Shown: in pieces, positions 1-7,248 of the stretch
Layout of the letters: every line of letters starts with the position of its first letter
Position numbering within the stretch: the stretch's first letter is position 1
NCBI GenBank assembly: GCA_038062745.1
Contig: JBBTWO010000004.1
Coordinates: 1-35,519, forward strand
Direction: 5' to 3'
DNA length: 35,519 nt
DNA from: JBBTWO01 sp038062745
GTDB lineage: Bacteria > Patescibacteriota > Microgenomatia > UBA8517
Made by a program: the position numbers and the translations under genes
Notes under the pieces: model-generated
What the model was told of the DNA's origin: nothing
What the model saw: the letters and a program-made list of their open reading frames with translations, nothing else
Databases searched by the model: none

Positions 1-654
1 ATGGTTAATAAAGGGATTGAAAAAAATCAGGCTCAAAAATATCTTGACCAAGTTAAAGCTCTGCAACCGAATCAGGAACTAATTGACATTTTTGAATACT
101 TAGAAAAATCTGGCTTTGATAAAAACTGGTATCAATTTGAACCCACTCTTGCCAGATCGTTCTCCTACTCCCAAGGACCAATTTGGGAAATTGTAATTCC
201 TGAATATTCAGCAGGATCAGTTGGTGGTGGAGAGCGATATGACGGCTTAATCGAAAAAATAACTGGTAGAAAATTGGCAGGAACCGGTATTGGCATTGGT
301 TTTGATAGAACTCTGGAAGCTTTAGAAGCTTGTGGTCTCTTACCTAACTTTGAATCAATCACTAAAATATTAGTAACCGTCTTCTCACCTGACCTTTTTA
401 ACACATCAATTGAAATTGCCAACAAATTAAGAGCTAGTGGGATTAATACCCAAGTGTATCCAGATCCACAAGTTAAACTAGATAAACAATTAAAATATGC
501 TGACAAAAAACAAATTCCCTATGTATTAATTTTGGGACCCGAAGAGTTGTCAACAAATACTGTAGTCGTTAAAGATATGCTGACAAAAACCCAGGTTAAG
601 CTCTCAAACGACATTACCATCATAGACGAGTATGTGTCTGGCACTGTAAACTAA
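1..654 (+). CDS. hisS: Histidyl-tRNA synthetase, C-terminal part (5' end outside window)
   Basis: Charges tRNA-His with histidine in the cytoplasm. The visible 217 residues contain the class II synthetase region around SVGGGERYDGL and the motif 3 stretch GTGIGIGFDRT with its arginine, followed by an anticodon-binding domain (about residues 120-215, ILVTVFSPDLF onward). Family members are about 420 aa, so roughly the first half lies upstream of the window. The ATG at position 1 is therefore probably an internal methionine. The stop is 5 nt before the next gene, which suggests co-transcription with the transporter. Confidence 0.93.
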   Translation: MVNKGIEKNQAQKYLDQVKALQPNQELIDIFEYLEKSGFDKNWYQFEPTLARSFSYSQGPIWEIVIPEYSAGSVGGGERYDGLIEKITGRKLAGTGIGIGFDRTLEALEACGLLPNFESITKILVTVFSPDLFNTSIEIANKLRASGINTQVYPDPQVKLDKQLKYADKKQIPYVLILGPEELSTNTVVVKDMLTKTQVKLSNDITIIDEYVSGTVN

Positions 655-659
655 TTAAC

Positions 660-1571
660 ATGATTGCCCGCAGGCTTCATGCTTACATTCTTTTAGTTAT
701 AGTTGCCGTTATTTGGGGAGTTGCAGCATCGGTCATTAAATTCACCCAGCAAGGTATTCCCACACTGCCCTTTTTAACCTACAGATTTGGTATCGCTGCT
801 TTTTATGCCTTGCTTTTCTTTTTTGTCACCAAGTCAAAATTACCAAATAAATTAAGCGATTTGTGGCAACTAACCATATATGGCCTTTTAATGTCTACAG
901 TTTCTCTGGGACTTTTATTTTGGGGTGTGCAAACGACATCCATAATTGAAATGAATATTATTACGTCAGTAGCTCCTCTTATTACTTCGATTATTGGTGT
1001 AAAACTTTTAAGTGAACATATAACCAAAAGAGAGAAAGTAGGCTTAGGTATCGCCATGGCTGGAACATTATTTACAATTTTTGAGCCCTTGGTTACAAAT
1101 CATGGTCAAGGAATTCATGTAGTTGGAAACCTATTGATTTTTCTATATGTCTTGGTGAATGCCTTTGCTTCCCTTTTGGGCAAGAGATTGTTGAGAAAGA
1201 AAATATCAGCAGATGTCATGACGAATTTTGGTTTCATTGTTGGATTTACCTCCATAGCCGCAATTTCTGTTTATCAACTGGGAAGCCAGTCAATAATAAA
1301 CAGTGTGATAAATTTGGATTTTAAGTATCACCTAGGAGTGTTGTATATGGCTCTTATCTCTGGCACTTTGGCCTATACTTTAGTCAACAAAGCTCAAAAA
1401 ACAATTGAGATTGGCGAAGTGGCAGTTTTTTCATATCTCCTGCCTATTTTTGGTATCCCTACAGCAGTACTTTGGTTGGGAGAAAAGATTACTCCTGGCG
1501 TCATCATTGGCGGCATGATTATTGCCATTGGAGTGGCAATTGCCGAAACCAAAAAAAGAAGGTATAATTGA
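660..1571 (+). CDS. EamA/DMT-superfamily membrane transporter
   Basis: A 303-aa inner-membrane protein with about ten hydrophobic segments arranged as two EamA-like halves (about residues 5-140 and 155-295), the usual size and layout of drug/metabolite exporters. The first half opens with AVIWGVAASVIKF, close to the family's typical helix 1, and the second half ends with VLWLGEKITPGVIIGGMIIAIG, a typical EamA helix 9-10 signature. The substrate cannot be read from sequence. It starts 5 nt after hisS and is followed 27 nt later by rpmE, so it sits inside a translation-gene cluster without an obvious functional link. The TGA stop supports the standard code. Confidence 0.85.
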   Translation: MIARRLHAYILLVIVAVIWGVAASVIKFTQQGIPTLPFLTYRFGIAAFYALLFFFVTKSKLPNKLSDLWQLTIYGLLMSTVSLGLLFWGVQTTSIIEMNIITSVAPLITSIIGVKLLSEHITKREKVGLGIAMAGTLFTIFEPLVTNHGQGIHVVGNLLIFLYVLVNAFASLLGKRLLRKKISADVMTNFGFIVGFTSIAAISVYQLGSQSIINSVINLDFKYHLGVLYMALISGTLAYTLVNKAQKTIEIGEVAVFSYLLPIFGIPTAVLWLGEKITPGVIIGGMIIAIGVAIAETKKRRYN

Positions 1572-1598
1572 GCCTGACTGTTGTTTCGTAAACTCGAT

Positions 1599-1910
1599 AT
1601 GAAAGCAAAAATACATCCAACTTGGTACCCTGAATCAAAAGTAACTTGTGCATGTGGAAACGTGTTTACTATTGGAGCCGCAGTTCCCTCATTTAATATT
1701 GAGGTTTGTTCTGCTTGCCACCCATTCTATACAGGCCAAATGAAACTTTTGGACACAGCAGGCCGCGTTGATGCCTTCCGAAACAGAATGGCAAATTCAG
1801 GCAAGAAAATCATGAGTAAAACTGAGAAGAGAAAACTTAAAAAAGACAAGAAGATTCAAGAAGATCTTGCCAGACCAGAATCTTTGTCTGAATTGCGAAC
1901 CAGTAAATAG
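1599..1910 (+). CDS. rpmE: 50S ribosomal protein L31 (zinc-type)
   Basis: Large-subunit ribosomal protein. Residues 1-75 match L31 (MKAKIHPTWYPES, then CxC at C17/C19 and CxxC at C37/C40, followed by HPFYTG), the zinc-binding form. I chose the ATG at 1599 rather than the in-frame TTG at 1581 because the family starts with this M-K-x-x-I-H-P pattern. The C-terminal tail of about 28 residues after NSGKK is lysine-rich and longer than in most L31 proteins, which is common for extended ribosomal tails. The gene lies 26 nt before prfA, the classical rpmE-prfA order. Confidence 0.95.
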   Translation: MKAKIHPTWYPESKVTCACGNVFTIGAAVPSFNIEVCSACHPFYTGQMKLLDTAGRVDAFRNRMANSGKKIMSKTEKRKLKKDKKIQEDLARPESLSELRTSK

Positions 1911-1936
1911 TTCTTGAGCCACCCCCTTCCTTAAAC

Positions 1937-2641
1937 ATGGAACCAATACCAAACCAAACCGTTTACATTGAAATTAGAGGTGCCACAGGTGGTGATGAAG
2001 CCAAACTTTGGGGAGATGATTTGCTGCGCATGTATGCTCGTTTCGCAATCAAGAAAAATTGGAAGACTGAAGCCGTGGACGAGAAAACCGTCCGAATAGT
2101 TGGCCCTGCGGTTTGGGACCTGCTTAAAAACGAGTCAGGGGTTCACAGAGTACAACGTGTACCGATAACTGAGAAAAGAGGTAGAATCCACACTTCCACT
2201 GCAACAGTGGCAGCCTTGCCTGAAATAAAAGACTCAGAAGTAAACATCAATAGTGACGACTTGGAACTTCAGTTTTATAGAGCCGGTGGCCACGGGGGTC
2301 AAAACGTCAACAAAGTCTCAACCGCAGTCAGACTTATTCACAAACCCTCAGGAATAGTGGTTACAGCTCAAACAGAACGCTTTCAAGAAGCCAATCGTCA
2401 AATTGCTATGGACTTGTTGCGTGCCCGTCTTTGGGAAAAAGAGGAAGAAAATAAATCCAAAACTATTGCTGGATACCGATCTGCAATTGGCAGAGGGACA
2501 AGAAGTGAAAAAATAAGAACTTACAATTTCCCCCAAGACCGGGTTACTGATCACAGGATTGGAAAATCCTGGGGAAAGCTAGAGAATGTTATTGATGGAG
2601 ATTTGGAAAAGATTATTGAATTAACCAAAGACATTCAGTAA
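1937..2641 (+). CDS. prfA: Peptide chain release factor 1 lacking domain 1
   Basis: Terminates translation at UAA/UAG by triggering peptidyl-tRNA hydrolysis. The class I hallmarks are present: the GGQ tripeptide (residues 120-122) and the anticodon-like P-x-T motif as PIT (76-78), which marks RF1 rather than RF2 (SPF). The end region TYNFPQDRVTDHRI is also typical. The protein is only 234 aa against about 360. It begins right at domain 2 (YIEIRGATGGDEA), so the whole N-terminal domain 1 of about 100 residues is missing. That domain normally contacts L11 and RF3. The frame upstream is closed by a stop at 1904-1906 and rpmE occupies the space, so no hidden N-terminus exists locally. No prmC/hemK follows. 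The stop codon directly abuts the convergent gene's stop. Confidence 0.92.
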   Translation: MEPIPNQTVYIEIRGATGGDEAKLWGDDLLRMYARFAIKKNWKTEAVDEKTVRIVGPAVWDLLKNESGVHRVQRVPITEKRGRIHTSTATVAALPEIKDSEVNINSDDLELQFYRAGGHGGQNVNKVSTAVRLIHKPSGIVVTAQTERFQEANRQIAMDLLRARLWEKEEENKSKTIAGYRSAIGRGTRSEKIRTYNFPQDRVTDHRIGKSWGKLENVIDGDLEKIIELTKDIQ

Positions 2642-3072
2642 TTAAAAGTTCATACTCTTAATATCCCCGTCTGAATTAATTGTTAGAAACCGGGTAGTAG
2701 CATGCCTTTCATCGTCTTCTGGAGTAAAAATTAATCTCCAACCCCCACCAAAGTTACTAAGCCCAACTGTGCAATCATGATAAGCTGTAGTATCAGAAAT
2801 TCGTGGCTTACCCAAATATAAAAATGACACAATAACCAGCAATTGATCTGTTTCTCGTGTTCTTACTGCAATAATTTTTGTTGAAAGATTTCCCTTTTTA
2901 AAGTTAAGTGTGGTATCCATCGCCTCTATACTATAATTAAATTCCGCTGGAGTATGCGTACTTTGTAATATTGCTATTAGTGTTTTTGCTTCAGGCAGTG
3001 TCGAAGAATAATCTTCCCCAAAAAGTATTATCCCTAAATCTTCAGCTTGTTGTTCAATCTCTGGCTTAGGTT
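2642..3072 (-). CDS. Hypothetical protein, 5' end lost in assembly gap
   Basis: The minus-strand frame is open from the stop at 2642-2644 without interruption to the edge of the N run at 3072, about 142 residues. It reads from PKPEIEQQAEDLGIIL near the gap to the end TINSDGDIKSMNF. The ATG at 2920 is internal to this frame, so the true start lies inside the gap. I do not recognise the family. The segment looks like an alpha/beta or beta-rich soluble domain with no membrane span in the visible part. It follows the S41 protease on the same strand. A fusion to the protease is unlikely, since S41 proteins normally end near the point where the gap begins. Confidence 0.65.
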
Positions 3073-3172
3073 NNNNNNNNNNNNNNNNNNNNNNNNNNNN
3101 NNNNNNNNNNNNNNNNNNNNNNNNNNNNNNNNNNNNNNNNNNNNNNNNNNNNNNNNNNNNNNNNNNNNNNNN
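3073..3172. other. Assembly gap (100 N)
   Basis: Exactly 100 undetermined bases, the usual placeholder length for a scaffold gap of unknown size. It hides the last residues of the S41 protease and the start of the downstream hypothetical gene, and the reading frame cannot be carried across it. Confidence 0.99.
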
Positions 3173-4398
3173 GCTTTTTGAAGTTGTTCATCTTCAGGTG
3201 TTTCTTCATTGTCTGTCATTTCTGTATCAGGCTTCAATCCCTTTTCGTTTATCCAAGTTCCATTTGGAGTTAACCATTTAGCTATAGTCACATGCAGCCC
3301 TGATCCCCCTTCAATTTCAATTGGTTCCTGAATTGTTCCCTTTCCAAAGCTTGTTTCTCCAATTAATTTTATTTGTCGCTGGTCTCGTAAAGCGCCAGCT
3401 AAGATTTCAGAAGCCGATGCTGAACCTTTATTAATAAGAACAACAGTGTTCATTTTTAGTAGTTTTCCAATTCTTTCAACTTTGTATTCATTTCTTTGTT
3501 GTTTGGCATTCTCTTCAATAACTACAGTTTTTGAAGATGGAATAAATTCTGAGGCCAAATCAACTGAAGCTTGCAAATATCCTCCAGGATTATTCCTGAC
3601 ATCAATAATTACCCCAGCAACTGCAGAGTTTGCAGCAACTTCAGTTACTACTTTGTCCCATTCCATTTTTGTTTCTGCCGCAAATTTAGTTACTTTAATA
3701 ACGGCTATTTGCTTATTATCTCCAACATAAGTTAAAGTAACACTGGGAACATCAATCTTCTCTCTTTTTACTTCAACTTCAAAGGGTGTGTAATATTCAG
3801 CATCAAAAGGCTTACCCCTATCTTCCCTTACTAGTGAGAGTTTTACTTTTGTTCCAGCCTTGCCACGAATTATTTCAACCGCCTCAGACAGAGAAATTCC
3901 AGAAGTATTTTTATTAACAATATTTTTCCCCTCATCGGTTATTCCAACAATGTAGTCCCCTGCTTTAACACCTGCCTTTTCTGCAGGACTTGCTGGAAGC
4001 GGAGCAATTACCGCCAACTGAGGACCCCTAAACCCTATTTGAATCCCTATCCCCTCAAAGTTGCCTGACAGATCTTCATCAACAACTTTGTTTTGGGATG
4101 GTGGCAGAAATACGGTGTATGGATCCCCCAAAGAAGAAACCATACCCGAGATGGCTCCATAGAGCATTTTGGAATCGACTAATTTTGTTTTATCAAAGTA
4201 TGAGGCACCAAGTGTGTCCCAAACTTTCCAAAAAAGAGAAAAGTCAAGATTGCCATGGTTTTGAGGAAGCGCTCGCGAAATTGTTACCTGTGGTCCACGA
4301 GACTTAACCTCCAATGCTTTTGTTCCCACCAGATACCCACCAGAAAAGGTAAAAAACAAAACTATTACGGAGAGAATTATATTTTTGGGATTTTTCAT
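3173..4398 (-). CDS. C-terminal processing protease (S41, CtpA-like), 3' end in gap
   Basis: Membrane-anchored, PDZ-regulated serine protease acting outside the membrane on exported proteins. A hydrophobic N-terminal signal/anchor spans about residues 7-25. A CtpA N-terminal helical segment follows, then a PDZ domain (about 110-195, with NFEGIGIQIGF and GVKAGDYIVGI), and the S41 catalytic domain. The nucleophile serine lies in the GSASASE motif (residues 325-331) and the general-base lysine is in FGKGTIQEP (K353). The last visible residues (PEDEQLQK) correspond to the usual family end, so only a few residues should be lost in the gap. It lies 31 nt downstream of rpsR on the same strand. Confidence 0.9.
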
Positions 4399-4429
4399 TG
4401 GTTATTTAGTCAGATTTGATTCTACTAAA

Positions 4430-4681
4430 TTAAATGCGTCCTGTGAAGGGTAAGAGTGCCAAGTGTCTTGCACGTTTAATGGATTGAGCCAATCTTCTTT
4501 GGTGTTTGGCACATAAACCACTTCTTCCTCTGGAGGAAATCTTGGCTCGATCGGAAATATATTTATCCAAAGATTCAAAATCTTTGTAGTCTGGGATCTT
4601 ATCATTTTTACAAAAATAACAACCACCAATTGCCTTGCGTTCTACTGGTTTTCGATTAGTGGTTTTTTTCTTACCTGCCAT
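4430..4681 (-). CDS. rpsR: 30S ribosomal protein S18 (zinc-type)
   Basis: Small-subunit platform protein that pairs with S6. The 83 aa show the S18 core CYFCKNDKIPDYKDFESLDKY followed by ISSRGRSGLCAKHQRRLAQSIKRARHLALLPF, split here across the conserved RNA-binding helix. Cysteines 21, 24 and 57 with H60 form a plausible zinc site, the C+ form. It is the third gene of the classical rpsF-ssb-rpsR order, 19 nt after ssb. Confidence 0.96.
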   Translation of the reverse strand: MAGKKKTTNRKPVERKAIGGCYFCKNDKIPDYKDFESLDKYISDRAKISSRGRSGLCAKHQRRLAQSIKRARHLALLPFTGRI

Positions 4682-4700
4682 TGGTTATTATATTTTTGTC

Positions 4701-5174
4701 TTAAAAGGGAATGTCATCATCGACTTGTGGTTTTTCGGTTACTTTACCTAGCTTTTCTTTCTTTGGTGCTTGCTCCTTAACTTGTTCTGGTAATTCATCT
4801 ACTCCAAAATCGGCTGGAACATCAACCTCTGACTCACTTTTCTTTGAATCAAGAATAATCATGTCAGAAATTACTATTTCTGTTCTTTGTTTTTGAGCTC
4901 CATCTTGGCCTTGCCAACTTCTGGTTTGAAGTCTGCCTTCAACATATACCTTCATGCCTTTCTTAAGCATTTTGGCACAAATCTCGGCTAGTGATTGCCA
5001 AGCTACTAAATTATGAAACTCTGCTTCATCTTTTTGATCTCCTGATTCGGTTTTCCATTGTCTGTTGGTTGCAAGACCAAAAGTACAGACTGCTGTTCCG
5101 GAAGGAGTATATTTCATCTCAGGATCCCGGGTCAGGTTTCCTATTAAAATTGCTTTATTTAAACTTCTTGCCAT
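4701..5174 (-). CDS. ssb: Single-stranded DNA-binding protein
   Basis: Binds ssDNA during replication, recombination and repair. The 157 aa contain an OB fold (about residues 1-110: LNKAILIGNLTRDPEMKYT, FGLATNRQW, VEGRLQTRSW), then an acidic disordered linker and the conserved C-terminal tip DDDIPF that recruits partner proteins. It sits between rpsF and rpsR. A TATAAT box 6 nt before its ATG overlaps the rpsF stop, so ssb may also have its own leaderless transcript. Confidence 0.96.
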   Translation of the reverse strand: MARSLNKAILIGNLTRDPEMKYTPSGTAVCTFGLATNRQWKTESGDQKDEAEFHNLVAWQSLAEICAKMLKKGMKVYVEGRLQTRSWQGQDGAQKQRTEIVISDMIILDSKKSESEVDVPADFGVDELPEQVKEQAPKKEKLGKVTEKPQVDDDIPF

Positions 5175-5180
5175 TGTTTC

Positions 5181-5211
5181 ATTATACTCTAACTAGTAAA
5201 TATCTAATCAA
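5181..5211 (-). promoter_or_regulatory. Possible ssb promoter
   Basis: On the minus strand TATAAT (5181-5186) lies 6 nt before the ssb ATG, with TTGATT (5206-5211) at a 19-nt spacing. The -10 is perfect and the spacing is long. Transcription would start at or next to the start codon. Confidence 0.45.
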
Positions 5212-5463
5212 ATCTTCTTCAAGTCGTAATTTGTCATTTAGATTTTTGGCTCCTGCTGCTTCCATCTGTAAGGGTATAAAAATATAGTGACCAGTTTCGC
5301 TTTTGCCAATCTTGTAGGCTAATTCTCTTTCTCCCCAATCCTCTACTTTACCAATTTTGCCTTTGAAAGCTTCAACCATGGAGGTAGCTTTTTGTTGAGC
5401 AGCTTTTTTCTTGGCAGAGCTAGCTTTGCCATCCAAGACGATTGTTAATTCGTAATTTTTCAT
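5182..5463 (-). CDS. rpsF: 30S ribosomal protein S6
   Basis: Small-subunit platform protein, partner of S18. From the ATG at 5463 the 93-94 residues begin MKNYELTIVLDG and contain the S6 pattern KVEDWGERELAYKI followed by GHYIFIPLQ. An upstream in-frame start at 5532 is rejected because the extra residues do not resemble S6 and would cover the promoter at 5473-5501. It heads the rpsF-ssb-rpsR operon. Confidence 0.95.
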   Translation of the reverse strand: MKNYELTIVLDGKASSAKKKAAQQKATSMVEAFKGKIGKVEDWGERELAYKIGKSETGHYIFIPLQMEAAGAKNLNDKLRLEEDLIRYLLVRV

Positions 5464-5472
5464 TTCTACGAA

Positions 5473-5501
5473 AGTATACCAAACCAGGAGAATACATTCA
5501 A
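5473..5501 (-). promoter_or_regulatory. rpsF operon promoter, leaderless
   Basis: Minus strand TTGAAT (5496-5501), 17-nt spacer, TATACT (5473-5478) with an extended TGG just before it. The -10 ends 9 nt before the rpsF ATG, so the transcript should start within a few bases of the start codon. Confidence 0.7.
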
Positions 5502-5518
5502 TTAGCTGATGAAACAAA

Positions 5519-5914
5519 TTATTCCTCTCCAAAAATCTTTAACCCAAGTACTTCTAGAAAATGCTTATCAAAAGTAATCAAAGTGGCTCCTGCTTCCATG
5601 GCGTGTGCAGCTATCCAAACATCATTATGGGGTATGGGTTTGCCTTTCAGTATCAGAGAGTACCGAACAGCTGCATAAATTTCAGCAGTTTTAGCTGTCA
5701 CATCTAAAACTTGAACTGTTGATTTAGACAAAAATGAGTTCAAAATAGCTCTGTTTTTACCCTCAATATTTCCTCTTTTGAATCCAGCATACAATTCACC
5801 CAAAACCACTGAAGACATATAAACCACATCCGCGCTTTCTATTTGGCTGGTCACTTTTTTATAGCCCTTTGTAGCCAAACTATAGGAGTTTGTATCTAAA
5901 AGTATAGTTTTCAC
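5519..5914 (-). CDS. PIN-domain ribonuclease toxin (VapC-like)
   Basis: Probable toxin that cleaves RNA, paired with the antitoxin upstream. The PIN acidic residues are all visible: D7 in ILLDTN, E40 in SSVVLGELYAGF, D98 in HNDVWIAAHA and D116 in TLITFDKHF (numbering from the GTG). I chose the GTG at 5914 over the TTG at 5920. The GTG overlaps the antitoxin stop as GTGA, and a GAGG site lies 7 nt upstream of it. The length of about 131 aa is normal. The target RNA cannot be predicted. Confidence 0.9.
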   Translation of the reverse strand: MKTILLDTNSYSLATKGYKKVTSQIESADVVYMSSVVLGELYAGFKRGNIEGKNRAILNSFLSKSTVQVLDVTAKTAEIYAAVRYSLILKGKPIPHNDVWIAAHAMEAGATLITFDKHFLEVLGLKIFGEE

Positions 5915-6204
5915 TGCCAATCCTCGTAATCAACAACTTCAAAATCTTCTAGTGCCTTTTCCAGCTGTTTATATTCCTCGTTAGTAATGGAGCCAAATAT
6001 GTCATCAAAACTATTCTTAGGTGCATATGAAGCAGGTTGACCGAGTTTTTGTGTATAAGTATCATAATCTATATAGACAGCTTCAGGTTCGTTGTTAGAA
6101 AGCACAACGATCGGTTCTTTGGTCTTTTTAGCCCTTTCCGCCACCATTTTATAGTTCCTCTGAAGCTCGGTTGCAGTTGTTGTATCTGGCATTAAATTAT
6201 TCAT
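5911..6204 (-). CDS. Phd/YefM-family antitoxin
   Basis: DNA-binding antitoxin that should neutralise the adjacent PIN toxin and repress its own promoter. The N-terminal half has the Phd/YefM look (TTTATELQRNYKMVAERAK, then EPIVVLSNNEPEAVYIDYDTY). The acidic C-terminus (LEDFEVVDYEDW) is the likely toxin-binding tail. The 97-aa reading starts at ATG 6204; an ATG four codons later (6192) is also possible. Its stop overlaps the toxin start by 4 nt. The pairing Phd-PIN (rather than VapB-PIN) is a recognised mix. Confidence 0.88.
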   Translation of the reverse strand: MNNLMPDTTTATELQRNYKMVAERAKKTKEPIVVLSNNEPEAVYIDYDTYTQKLGQPASYAPKNSFDDIFGSITNEEYKQLEKALEDFEVVDYEDWQ

Positions 6205-6218
6205 AATACTGTCAGATT

Positions 6219-6247
6219 ATCATACGTATAATTATACGTCAAGTCAA
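6219..6247 (-). promoter_or_regulatory. Toxin-antitoxin promoter with palindromic operator
   Basis: Minus strand TTGACT (6242-6247), 17-nt spacer, TATGAT (6219-6224). A perfect 16-bp palindrome ACGTATAATTATACGT at 6224-6239 fills the spacer and touches the -10, placing a repressor dimer exactly where it would block RNA polymerase. The -35 overlaps the ychF stop codon (6244-6246). Confidence 0.7.
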
Positions 6248-7248
6248 CTTCCTATTTTGAACTCAATAACGTCTCCCTCGGTTACTTGATAGTCTTTTCC
6301 CTCACTTCGTGCCTTACCATTTTCGCGGGCGGGCTTCCAACCACCCAAAGAGACAAAATCATTAAAGGCAACTACATCGGCCCTTATGAATTTTTTTTCA
6401 AAATCAGTATGAATCACTCCAGCAGCTGCAGATGCCTTAATTCCATCTTTGATAGTCCAAGCTCTGACTTCTTTTGCTCCAGCTGTTAGGAAAGTTGCGA
6501 GACCTAGGGTCTTAAAAGCTTTTTGAATTAATCTTTCAAGTCCTGATTTTTCAATTCCCAGAGAAGCTAAATAATCTGCTTGGTCGCCAGAAGGTAAATC
6601 TACCAACTGACTTTCTGTCTTGGCACAAATTGCAATTACTTGATTTTGGTCAACTCCAAATTCCTTGGCATATTGTTCCTCGAGCTTGGAAACTTTTGCT
6701 AAATCGTGTTCTGCAACATTTAAAACTACCAAAAATGGTTTTTTTGCTAAAAGGGGCAAAATCTCCACATTGGCATTCTTCTTTTTTTGATGTTTTTCAA
6801 CCATTTCCAAATCAGCCAACTCAAGTTCAGTCTTTATAATCTCAAAATCATCTTTTGGAGAAACTGATCCTTCCTTTACTATGTCGCCATCACTAAATAC
6901 TCTGACAACGTGGCAAATAGCGTCTACTTCACGAATATGAGAAAGGAACTTATTTCCCAAACCTTCTCCTTTGTGGGCTCCAGCAATAAGTCCAGCAATG
7001 TCTACAAATTCAACGGTTGCATTTACAATTGGTGGCAAAGTGGCCATGTTCTCAGAAGCCTTAATTGTTTCAGCTAGTTTTTCAAGTCTGCTGTCAGGAA
7101 CAGGAACAATACCTACGTTTGGTTCAATTGTTGCAAAGGGAAAATTAGCAACATATGCCTGTTGCTTTTTCAAAAGTGCATTAAAAAGGGTAGATTTACC
7201 TACGTTTGGCAAACCGACAATCCCGACACTCAGACCATAACTCGACAT
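6244..7248 (-). CDS. ychF: Redox-/ribosome-associated GTPase/ATPase YchF (OLA1 family)
   Basis: Cytoplasmic P-loop NTPase of the Obg/OLA1 group, ribosome-associated. G1 is GLPNVGKS (residues 12-19). G3 is DIAGLIAGAHKGEGLGN. A coiled-coil segment and the C-terminal TGS domain (ending DVIEFKIGS) follow. The 334 aa are slightly short of the usual about 360. The first residues MSSYG precede the normal family start LSVGIVGLPN. The ATG at 7248 has an AAAGGA site 6 nt upstream, and both lie inside the end of the serine recombinase gene, whose frame overlaps by 53 nt. This junction probably marks an integration event that supplied a new start region for ychF. Confidence 0.95.
   Translation of the reverse strand: MSSYGLSVGIVGLPNVGKSTLFNALLKKQQAYVANFPFATIEPNVGIVPVPDSRLEKLAETIKASENMATLPPIVNATVEFVDIAGLIAGAHKGEGLGNKFLSHIREVDAICHVVRVFSDGDIVKEGSVSPKDDFEIIKTELELADLEMVEKHQKKKNANVEILPLLAKKPFLVVLNVAEHDLAKVSKLEEQYAKEFGVDQNQVIAICAKTESQLVDLPSGDQADYLASLGIEKSGLERLIQKAFKTLGLATFLTAGAKEVRAWTIKDGIKASAAAGVIHTDFEKKFIRADVVAFNDFVSLGGWKPARENGKARSEGKDYQVTEGDVIEFKIGS

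Noticed and set aside
4402..4629. Open frame on the minus strand inside rpsR
   Set aside because: It overlaps rpsR almost completely in another frame, and the S18 match in the alternate frame is unambiguous.
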